A stretch of DNA of 64,000 nt from contig PHCB01000003.1 of assembly GCA_002842095.1 (NCBI GenBank), forward strand, positions 123,194 to 187,193, read 5' to 3'. The notes beneath the pieces were generated by a model that was not told the DNA's origin, made no database searches, and worked only from the letters and a program-made list of their open reading frames with translations. Shown here piece by piece: positions 57,788 to 64,000 of this stretch (the stretch's first letter is position 1; every line of letters starts with the position of its first letter). The position numbers were made by a program, and so were the translations under genes. The DNA is from a candidate division BRC1 bacterium HGW-BRC1-1 (lineage in GTDB: Bacteria > Sumerlaeota > Sumerlaeia > Sumerlaeales > Sumerlaeaceae).

Positions 57788-58937
57788 GGAGATTGATCGC
57801 CTCGAAATGCACGTCGGCGTACATGCCTGCTCGCAGGGTTTCCGTGCCGTCGGTCATGTCGACTTTTGTTTCGAAAACCAGTTCGCTGCGCTTCTCGGTG
57901 GATTGCACATTGCGCGGCGTGAACTCGCCCTGCGCGCTGACATGCCGCACGCGTCCGTGAAAAATCTTTGAGTCGGGGGCGTCGATGGTCACCCCGACCG
58001 GCAGCCCGATGGTGACATTGGCCAGACGGTTTTCGGGGACGTAGCAGCGCACGTACAGCGAGGTGAGGAGATTGACGATGGCAACGGTCTCGCCCGCGCG
58101 GACCAGGTCTCCGGGGTGGAGGTCAAGCGTTTCGACCACGCCATCTGCCGGGGCGAGAATGTGCGACTCGGCCAGTTGCGCGGCTATGCGCTGCTCGTTC
58201 GCGACGGCGGCTTCCACGGCGGCGGCTTGCGCGGTAATCTCCTGGGGTCGGGCACCGTTGCGCAAGCGCTCGAGGTCGAACTCCGCTTTTTCCAGGGCGG
58301 CCTTTGCAGCTTCGATTTCCTCGACTCGTGATCCGCTTTTCACCAGCGCCTCCTGCTGGGCGGCGGCATCATAGCGCGCCTGAGCGGTGGAAAAATCTGC
58401 ATGGCGCATGTCGAGGTCGCGCTGTTCCACGGCGCCCGATTTACGCAGGGTTTCGGCGCGATCGAGTTCCTTCTGCGCGAGATCAAGGGCAATGCGTGTG
58501 CGCGAGACCTCCGCTTCGGCGGTGCGCACTTCCTCGGGTCGCGAACCCTTCACGCGCAGTTGCCAGTCCGCGCGACGGGCCGCGACAAAGGCGGCGGCGG
58601 CCGAGGTATCTTCATCGCGCGATCCGGCCTTCAAGAGATCGAGTTGCGCCGTGGCTTGACGTTTGGCGGCGCGAGCCTGTTCCAGTTGGGCCGAAACCTC
58701 GGCCTCATCCAGGAGGACGATGATCTGGCCGGAGGTGACCCGGTCGCCCTCGGCCACGTGAACATCGGTGACGCGCCCGCCGATTTTGGAACCGATGCGC
58801 ACGTCGTGGGCTTCCACGCGGCCGCTCACTACCAGGGGTTCGGGAGCCTCGCCGTTGCAGGCCGCGAGGGTGAGGGTTAAACTGGCGGCGGCGGCCAGCG
58901 CACAGCGCAGCACCAGATGGGAAGAGTCAGGTCTCAT
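57780..58937 (-). CDS. HlyD-family membrane fusion lipoprotein
   Basis: The 385-aa product from ATG 58937 has a lipoprotein signal (LTLTLAAC). A biotinyl-lipoyl half (VVSGRVEAHDVRIGSKIGGRV) is followed by a long coiled-coil hairpin (~90-230) with repeated KSGSR..EE and KAGSRDED turns, the second lipoyl half (ILAPADGVVETLDLHPGDLV) and a beta-barrel. It resembles YbhG/YhiI adaptors and links the ABC exporter to the outer membrane. No TolC-like gene is in the window. The frame can be extended to 59786 but runs antisense to the STAS gene. Confidence 0.93.
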   Translation of the reverse strand: MRPDSSHLVLRCALAAAASLTLTLAACNGEAPEPLVVSGRVEAHDVRIGSKIGGRVTDVHVAEGDRVTSGQIIVLLDEAEVSAQLEQARAAKRQATAQLDLLKAGSRDEDTSAAAAFVAARRADWQLRVKGSRPEEVRTAEAEVSRTRIALDLAQKELDRAETLRKSGAVEQRDLDMRHADFSTAQARYDAAAQQEALVKSGSRVEEIEAAKAALEKAEFDLERLRNGARPQEITAQAAAVEAAVANEQRIAAQLAESHILAPADGVVETLDLHPGDLVRAGETVAIVNLLTSLYVRCYVPENRLANVTIGLPVGVTIDAPDSKIFHGRVRHVSAQGEFTPRNVQSTEKRSELVFETKVDMTDGTETLRAGMYADVHFEAINLRD

Positions 58938-59174
58938 GGGAAAAAGGATGGGGAACGGAGTGTAAATTGCAAGGGGGAGTGCGTCCCGACCACGCTGTTG
59001 CGAATGGGCGAAGCTCAGTGGCGTAGTTAAGGGTTGAAAAATTATGCGCCGCGCATTCGCTGCCATTGCATGCATCCAAGCGACCCCCTCGAAATTTCCT
59101 GTTGAAGGAAGGCGATTTTCGTGGAGGGTGGAAATCGTTCTGTCCTCAACCCCAATAGGGGTGATGCACCAAAC

Positions 59175-59735
59175 ATGCCCACAGGTAAAACAGTGACCAA
59201 TCCGTCCCAATCCTCCGGGGACACCATCAGTTTTGCAGAACTCCCCGATGGCGTTATCGTCATTCGTGTAATTGGACGCGGCAGCTTCGCCAACAGCGTG
59301 GAGTTCAAGCGGCTCACAGATCTGTTTGTCGAGCGCTTCAGCAACGCATGCCAGTTTGTTTTGGATCTGGAGCAGTGCGTGACCATGGACTCGACTTTCA
59401 TGGGCGTGCTGGCCAGCGTGGGGTTGCGCCAGCGGCGCGATACCAAGGAAACCATGACCCTCGTGAACGTGAATGAACAGAACGAGCGGTTGCTGCACAC
59501 GCTGGGTCTGGCGCACTTCCTGAACGTGCGGACGATAGGGCAGGATGCCCATCCGGCCACGGAAGCGGCGACGGATTTTCGCACCGCAGAAGCCCCGAAG
59601 GTTTCCAAGACCGACCGTATCGTTCACATGATCGAAGCGCACGAAAATCTCGTGGAGAGTGATTCCGCCAACGCGGTGCGTTTCGAGAGTGTGCTGAAGT
59701 ATCTGAACGAAAGCCTCAAAAAAGAACAGGAGTGA
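59175..59735 (+). CDS. STAS-domain anti-sigma antagonist-like protein
   Basis: The 186-aa product from ATG 59175 (AGGGGTGAT upstream; GTG 59121 with GGAAGG is an alternative) has a STAS domain at ~15-125: VIVIRVIGRGSF, FVLDLEQCVTMDSTFMGVLASVG with the Asp-Ser phospho-site and LVNVNEQNERLLHTLGL. The C-terminal ~50 residues are a helical, charged tail. SpoIIAA-like proteins release sigma factors or control partner kinases. Its stop overlaps a possible GTG of the prepilin gene, so the two are linked. Confidence 0.88.
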   Translation: MPTGKTVTNPSQSSGDTISFAELPDGVIVIRVIGRGSFANSVEFKRLTDLFVERFSNACQFVLDLEQCVTMDSTFMGVLASVGLRQRRDTKETMTLVNVNEQNERLLHTLGLAHFLNVRTIGQDAHPATEAATDFRTAEAPKVSKTDRIVHMIEAHENLVESDSANAVRFESVLKYLNESLKKEQE

Positions 59736-59740
59736 GGCGC

Positions 59741-60439
59741 GTGGCTTCGCTGCGTTGTGGTCGCGGAGTTGGGGGCGGGGGCGCATTCACGTTGATCGAA
59801 TTGCTGATCGTGGTGGCGATCATTGCGATTCTCGCGGCCATCGCGGTTCCGAATTTTCTCGAGGCGCAGGTGCGCTCGAAAGTGGCGCGGGCGAAAACGG
59901 ACATGCGAAGTGTGGCGACGGCGCTGGAAGCGTATGCGGTGGACAACAACACGCCGCCCTGGGCGCCGGATTCATCGCGCGACACGGATGGTTATGGCGA
60001 GCTGCGATCGTACGCGTTTCTCACGGTGCCGGATAGTTTGACGACGCCAATTGGATATATCACCAGCCACGTGCCCGATCCGTTCCGTGTGGGCAAGCGG
60101 GTGAACATTGGTAATAATCAGGGCAAGCCCTATCAGTCCGGCGATCCGCAGGATATAACGTTCTGGTACCTCTGCACACGACAGGGTCCCACGCCGGATT
60201 ACTCGTTTTTTCCGCCGGTGAATCTGGATGCCGTGCTTGAGCTGGATGGCGAATGGCGTCTGGGAGCCATGGGCCCGCAGGGTCTGTATCCGCTGGCGGC
60301 CGGCGGAGGGACGCTGTATGATCCGCGCAGCGTGTACGACGCAACAAACGGCAGCGTGAGTCGGGGGATGATCTTCCGCACGCAGAAAAAGACCGAGGCA
60401 AATAACGCAGGAGCGGATGCGGCGTTGCTGAACGGGTAG
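59741..60439 (+). CDS. Type IV prepilin-like protein
   Basis: From GTG 59741 (AGGAG 8 nt upstream; GTG 59732 is an alternative) the 232-aa product has a short basic, Gly-rich leader and the prepilin segment AFTLIELLIVVAIIAILAAIAVPNFLEAQ. The residue before Phe is Ala (GGGGAFTLIE), so PilD would cut after Ala rather than Gly, or one residue earlier. The globular part contains a GspG-like start (SKVARAKTDMRSVATALEAYAVDNN). It could be a major pseudopilin of a type II system or a pilin. pilB at 35904 may drive its assembly. Confidence 0.9.
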   Translation: MASLRCGRGVGGGGAFTLIELLIVVAIIAILAAIAVPNFLEAQVRSKVARAKTDMRSVATALEAYAVDNNTPPWAPDSSRDTDGYGELRSYAFLTVPDSLTTPIGYITSHVPDPFRVGKRVNIGNNQGKPYQSGDPQDITFWYLCTRQGPTPDYSFFPPVNLDAVLELDGEWRLGAMGPQGLYPLAAGGGTLYDPRSVYDATNGSVSRGMIFRTQKKTEANNAGADAALLNG

Positions 60440-60458
60440 CCGGTGGCACCTCCTCGGA

Positions 60459-60476
60459 ACGCCAATCTCCTGATTG
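60459..60476. repeat. GCCAAT palindrome, copy F1
   Basis: GCCAAT-CTCCTG-ATTGGC, a 6-bp perfect stem with a 6-nt loop, stands 20 bp after the prepilin stop. Its context GGAACGCCAATCTCC matches the inverted copy at 60568 (GGAGCGCCAATCTCC). No T run follows. Confidence 0.7.
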
Positions 60477-60562
60477 GCAGACACAATTCGACTGCTAAGG
60501 AGAAACGGTTTTTTCGACAGCTCGCCTTTTCGCTATTGTTCAGATATGCTGCCCAGTAAGGT

Positions 60563-60590
60563 AAAAAGCGCCAATCGGGAGATTGGCGCT
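60563..60590 (-). terminator. nadB terminator formed by inverted GCCAAT palindrome (copy F2)
   Basis: On the - strand AGCGCCAAT-CTCCCG-ATTGGCGCT forms a 9-bp perfect stem followed by a T run (five T counting the last stem base onward). It lies 24 bp after the nadB stop. It is the inverted counterpart of F1, so an interspersed palindrome appears to serve as terminator. Confidence 0.75.
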
Positions 60591-60613
60591 CCCGGGAGAA
60601 GCGTCTGGTGATA

Positions 60614-62179
60614 TCAATCCGACCGGTAATGCGCGCCGTGGCTGGTGCGGTTTTCCATGGCGGCGAAGAGGACCGCGAGGGCGGCCTGGCAGCCGTTGCG
60701 CAGGCCGATGATTTCATCGGTCAGTCTCGCCCGTTCGTAGAAATACTCGATCTCGGTTTGCAACTCGCGCAAAATGGCGCGGGCGCGTTTCATGCGCTTG
60801 GTGGTGCGCACCAATCCCACGTAATTCCACATGGTGTATTTGATCGTGTTCCAATCCTGCAACACCAACGCCGGGTCCACGGTTTCATCCTCGTAGCGCC
60901 AGGGGGCAATTTCGGGGAAATAGGCGGGGGCGGTTTGTTTCAGATTTTCGGCTGCGCTCTTGCCGGCCTCCATGCCCCATACAAGCCCTTCCAGCAGCGA
61001 CGTGCTGGCCAGGCGGTTCGCGCCATGCACACCGGTGCATGATACTTCGCCCACGGCACGCAGTCGCGCCATGGAGGTGCGCCCCAGCAGATCCACGGCT
61101 ACGCCGCCGCAGCAGTAGTGTGCGGCCGGCACCACGGGAATGGGCTGGCGGGTCAGGTCGATTCCCTCGCGGAGGCACTCGGCGTGGATGTTGGGGAAGC
61201 GCTGGCGAATCCAGTCGGCGTCCTTGTGGGTCAGGTCCAGCACCACGTGGGGTTCTTTGTTCTCCAGCATCTCGGTGTGGATGGCCCGGGCCACAACGTC
61301 GCGCGGGGCCAGGCTGCCGCGCGGGTCGTACTTCTCCATGAATTCGGTTCCGTCGCGCAGTTTGAGAACGCCGCCCTCTCCGCGCATGCTTTCGCTGATG
61401 AGGAAGGCGGAGCCGTCACCGTCGCCGTGGGGTGTGTAAAGGGCCGTGGGATGGAACTGGATGTACTCCATGTTGAGGAGGCGCACACCGGCGCGATAAG
61501 CCATGGCGATGCCGTCGCCGCGGGCGCCGCGGGGGTTGGTCGTGTGGAGAAAAAGCTGCCCCACGCCGCCGGTTGCCAGTATGGTCTCGCCCGCCGGCAC
61601 GGCTTCCACGCGGCCGCTTTCCTGCATGAGGATGTTCGCGCCAATGCACGTGGGGGGAGCGTATAAATCGGCCGGGTTGAGAGAGTGGTGCGAAAGCGTG
61701 AGAAGATCCAGCACGGTGGCATCGGTGATGATGCGCACATTGGGCATCTTTTTCAGATGCGCGATGAACTGTTCCTCGATGGCGCGCCCCGTGAGGTCCT
61801 CCACGTGGATGATACGCCGCACACTGTGGGCGCCTTCCTCGGTGATGTCCAACTCGCTTGCGGTGGTGCGGTCGAAGGGGACCTGCAGGCGGTTGATGAG
61901 GATATCTTCAACGTAGCGCGGGCCGAGGTTGGCCAGTTGTTGGATGGCGGGCATCCAGCCAATCTCGCCGCCGGCGCGAAAGACGTCTTCGGACAGAAGA
62001 TCGGGGGAGTCGCCCTCGCCCTGATAAATAATGCCGCCCTGGGCCCAACTGGTGGAGGTGCTTTTTTCGGGGGTTGCGGCGCGGGTTACGATGGTCACGT
62101 GCAGGCCCGCATCGGCGGCTGCAAGAGCGGCGGCGCATCCGGCGATCCCTGAGCCAATGATGAGGAGGTCGGTTTTCAT
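60614..62179 (-). CDS. nadB: L-aspartate oxidase
   Basis: This 521-aa flavoprotein begins MKTDLLIIGSGIAGCAAAL (FAD dinucleotide-binding loop). It contains SWAQGGIIYQGEGDSP, the substrate-side YIQFHPTALY, RGEGGVL, and the GEVSCTGVHGANRLASTSLLEGLVWG block conserved in NadB and succinate dehydrogenase flavoproteins. It oxidises L-aspartate to iminoaspartate for NAD synthesis. The partners nadA and nadC are not adjacent. It ends in its own terminator. Confidence 0.96.
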   Translation of the reverse strand: MKTDLLIIGSGIAGCAAALAAADAGLHVTIVTRAATPEKSTSTSWAQGGIIYQGEGDSPDLLSEDVFRAGGEIGWMPAIQQLANLGPRYVEDILINRLQVPFDRTTASELDITEEGAHSVRRIIHVEDLTGRAIEEQFIAHLKKMPNVRIITDATVLDLLTLSHHSLNPADLYAPPTCIGANILMQESGRVEAVPAGETILATGGVGQLFLHTTNPRGARGDGIAMAYRAGVRLLNMEYIQFHPTALYTPHGDGDGSAFLISESMRGEGGVLKLRDGTEFMEKYDPRGSLAPRDVVARAIHTEMLENKEPHVVLDLTHKDADWIRQRFPNIHAECLREGIDLTRQPIPVVPAAHYCCGGVAVDLLGRTSMARLRAVGEVSCTGVHGANRLASTSLLEGLVWGMEAGKSAAENLKQTAPAYFPEIAPWRYEDETVDPALVLQDWNTIKYTMWNYVGLVRTTKRMKRARAILRELQTEIEYFYERARLTDEIIGLRNGCQAALAVLFAAMENRTSHGAHYRSD

Positions 62180-62300
62180 GATGGAGGAAGGCGATCCAGA
62201 TTAAAAAAATGACGCGGTTCCGGGCGGTGTGCAACCGTTGACGGAACCGCGTGAAAAAAGGAGCATTGAAGCGCCGGCCGCGCGATGGCGGTTGCCCGGA

Positions 62301-62627
62301 TTATTTGTCGATGATCTCGTCGCGCGACGGTCTCGGCTGGGCCGGGGCCACTGCGGAGGGCGGTTGATAGCCGGCCGGAGGAGCCGAGTAAACCGGCGCC
62401 GCGGGGGCCACGCTGATGGTGCCGGCGCCCTTGCCATAGGCGGGAGCCATGGGGGCAGGGGGCATTTCAAACTCGGGATACGGCACAGGGCCCATGCGGG
62501 TGCCCGTGTCGGGTTTGTTAAAGGTGTGTTCCCACACCACGTTCTCGCGCATGCAACCGCGGCATCCCACTGCCACCACTGCCATTGCGCCAAACAAAAG
62601 GGCTAAACGCCCCATGCGAGCAGACAT
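62301..62627 (-). CDS. Small Pro/Ala-rich lipoprotein
   Basis: This 108-aa product has a lipoprotein signal (LLFGAMAVVAVGC) and a second nearby Cys (RGC). The remainder is a disordered Pro/Ala/Tyr-rich region. GGAGGT precedes the ATG. It lies upstream of nadB on the same strand with a 120-bp gap. No family is recognised. It may be a periplasmic spacer lipoprotein. Confidence 0.72.
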   Translation of the reverse strand: MSARMGRLALLFGAMAVVAVGCRGCMRENVVWEHTFNKPDTGTRMGPVPYPEFEMPPAPMAPAYGKGAGTISVAPAAPVYSAPPAGYQPPSAVAPAQPRPSRDEIIDK

Positions 62628-62759
62628 GTTAATAAAACCTCCAAAACGTAAAACCTCAGATAACTTCAGCCATGGGTTAGGATGGTGATTGCACGGGGAG
62701 GGTCAATAAGAAAAACGGAGCAGCCGCGCTTCACTGAAAGCGGCTGCCCATCATACGTT

Positions 62760-63506
62760 TCAGATTTTCACGAGCTGGCATTCCAGCCCGTTGGGCACGA
62801 CCAGCAGATAGCCCTCGGGGATTTCCTTCCACGCGTCGTCGGTCAGCGGTTCCGACGCAACCACCACGGATTGTTCGGCGGCAAGACCCTGCGATTCGTG
62901 CAGCGTCTGCATCTCTTGCCCGCGAAGCGAGAAGGGCTGACCTTCGGGACGCTCCAGATAGTAAAGGCTTGCGGGGGCGGCGTCTCGAAATGCGTACAGC
63001 GTGTTGAGATTGGTCAGTACAAAGTTGCGCGTGCCGCCGTCGATTTCGGTGCGGCGCATGGCTGTGCGAATACCGTCCACGGCTTCGAGATCGTGCTCGC
63101 GGATACACTGCACGATGTAGTGGAAAAAGATCTCGTGGCTCGAATCGCCCCCGATGGACGCCTGACGCTTGGCCACCAGCTTTTCGTGCAGCAATGCCGC
63201 GTTGTTCAGTGTGCCGTCGTGGGCGAACATCCATTGTTTGTAAATGAACGGCTGACAATCCTTCTCGCTGCCTGCGGGGGTATCGCAAAGGCCCATGTGG
63301 CTCAGTACCACGCGGCTGTTCATGCCTACCGAAATTGGTTCGGCGCTTGCGGCGGCCGCAAGCTGACCTTTTTGCAGTGCGGGCCCTTCCTTGGTGTACC
63401 AGCCCAGCCCGCGGCAAATGGGTTTCTGCTCTTCATCGGTTGCTGTGTTGACGGAAAAGGTCAGATCGACCCGGTTGTTGGCTTTCAATGCGAAGATTCG
63501 GCACAT
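62760..63506 (-). CDS. Class II glutamine amidotransferase (YafJ-like)
   Basis: The 248-aa product from ATG 63506 starts MCRIFALKA, placing Cys2 as N-terminal nucleophile after Met removal, which decides this start over 63521. The Ntn features VVLSHMG, FIYKQWMFAHDGTLNN and GGDSSHEIFFHYIV are typical of the Gn_AT_II_2/YafJ group. The domain releases ammonia from glutamine. No fused synthase domain is present, so the acceptor is unknown. Some YafJ-group proteins may act on gamma-glutamyl compounds. Confidence 0.9.
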   Translation of the reverse strand: MCRIFALKANNRVDLTFSVNTATDEEQKPICRGLGWYTKEGPALQKGQLAAAASAEPISVGMNSRVVLSHMGLCDTPAGSEKDCQPFIYKQWMFAHDGTLNNAALLHEKLVAKRQASIGGDSSHEIFFHYIVQCIREHDLEAVDGIRTAMRRTEIDGGTRNFVLTNLNTLYAFRDAAPASLYYLERPEGQPFSLRGQEMQTLHESQGLAAEQSVVVASEPLTDDAWKEIPEGYLLVVPNGLECQLVKI

Positions 63507-63708
63507 AGGTTCTTGTGGCACTCCTGACGGTTTGATTGTCGATGGCGCGTGTGTCCGTGGAACGCTATTTAAGCGTCACCCCGTGTTGGCAACTCTCACA
63601 GGTCAAGCCAATCAAAATCTGCAACGAGGCGCGGAATCTATAATTCGTAAGCTCTGATATGCGCGGAGGGCCTTGATTTTAAGGGGTGTGAGGCTCGTCG
63701 CGAAATCA

Positions 63709-64000
63709 CTAAATCAGGTCCAATAGCACGAGAATCAGGAAAATGCACGCGGCGCTGAAGACGACGACGGAGATGGTGGCCACCCAAAACATGGGGCGTG
63801 AAAGGAGAGGGGTGTCGTCGTTGACTTCGACCACGGGAACTTTGGTGGGTACCGGTGTGCCGCCCGAGGGCGTGGTTGTTGGCGATTTTGGTTTCAGCAG
63901 CGCCGACTTGCCGGGGGGCGGGGCGGTTTTGGGCGCGGCGGGTGTGTTCGGTTGGGCCGCAGGCGTACCGCGTCGGGGTGTAGACGACGATGGGAAGGGT
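63709..64000 (-). CDS. C-terminal part of a Pro-rich tail-anchored membrane protein (partial)
   Basis: The frame enters from the window edge and ends at a TAG at 63709. About 97 residues are visible. A Pro/Ala/Thr-rich segment (AAPKTAPPPGKSALL) leads to VPVVEVNDDTPLLSRP and then one hydrophobic helix (MFWVATISVVVFSAACIFL and ILVLLDLI) at the very end. It looks like a cytoplasmic low-complexity region with a C-terminal anchor. The N-terminus lies outside the window, so the protein cannot be identified. Confidence 0.65.
   Translation of the reverse strand, partial: PFPSSSTPRRGTPAAQPNTPAAPKTAPPPGKSALLKPKSPTTTPSGGTPVPTKVPVVEVNDDTPLLSRPMFWVATISVVVFSAACIFLILVLLDLI

Noticed and set aside
1..64000. 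tRNA, rRNA, riboswitch, insertion sequence and phage genes
   Set aside because: Reading both strands I found no T-arm-like GGTTCGAATCC context in a cloverleaf, no rRNA core sequence, no transposase DDE or integrase motifs. Weak or novel RNAs could still be missed without covariance searches.

Overview
The window is a gene-dense stretch of about 60% G+C DNA, by eye, from an uncultured-type bacterium with a Gram-negative style envelope. Lipoproteins with lipoboxes, a GT9 heptosyltransferase-like enzyme, an O-antigen-ligase-like protein, a type IV pilus ATPase and a prepilin all point that way. Several architectures (phosphodiester glycosidase plus golvesin-like domain, GHL10-type glycosyl hydrolases, an MglA-like GTPase, GT9 with an N-terminal Cys cluster) and the many palindromic interspersed repeats are familiar from PVC-like and candidate phyla such as Sumerlaeota or Hydrogenedentota. 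I cannot fix the phylum from the sequence alone. No rRNA, tRNA, CRISPR array, transposase or prophage was seen. The gene content looks chromosomal.

Layout, left to right. 1-1575: 5' part of an MFS-PlsC lysophospholipid remodelling fusion. 1878-5594: a secreted phosphodiester glycosidase and a convergent O-antigen-ligase/TPR protein, separated by a clear terminator. 5752-8918: a three-gene cassette of RecA/RadA-like protein, 89-aa protein and PolB2-like family B DNA polymerase. It is divergent from a beta-propeller protein (9105-10115) across a short AT-rich region carrying two matched dyads. 10192-11528: HIT protein, tiny membrane protein and a nucleotidyltransferase. 11854-16497: purine nucleoside phosphorylase, short GHL10 protein, PTS EIIA and a large lipoprotein. 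16603-23749: rdgB, ribokinase, an MglA-like GTPase, a double-CbiX chelatase and a fused molybdenum hydroxylase. 23985-30580: an AddAB-like helicase/nuclease pair. 30731-35798: surE, an EamA transporter, a GT39-like and a GT9 glycosyltransferase. 35904-42370: pilB, polyprenyl synthase, sat, glmU and HPr. 42769-45448: a 26-codon Lys/Ala/Pro peptide gene, a lipoprotein, and an amidase-like pseudoenzyme coupled to a GerMN protein. 45462-51582: PTPS, sialate esterase, lepA and a YprB-type nuclease. 52069-55586: an SNase-like protein, tdk and a second GHL10 hydrolase. 55679-58937: an HlyD/ABC exporter. 59175-60439: a STAS protein coupled to a prepilin. 60614-64000: nadB, a lipoprotein, a class II glutamine amidotransferase and a partial membrane protein.

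The most striking system is the PolB2 cassette. A polymerase with degenerate proofreading and motif C residues ends in a QLTLW sliding-clamp-like motif. It is translationally linked to a RecA-fold protein without a visible P-loop. This parallels the ImuA-ImuB-DnaE2 mutasome in logic, although the polymerase belongs to family B. A damage-bypass role is my inference.

The intergenic DNA has its own structure: a (ATGGACNNN)n period-9 repeat at five loci, three near-identical 100-bp modular palindromes plus related forms, inverted GAGCGNAGCGA elements, and a GCCAAT palindrome pair, one copy of which can act as the nadB terminator.
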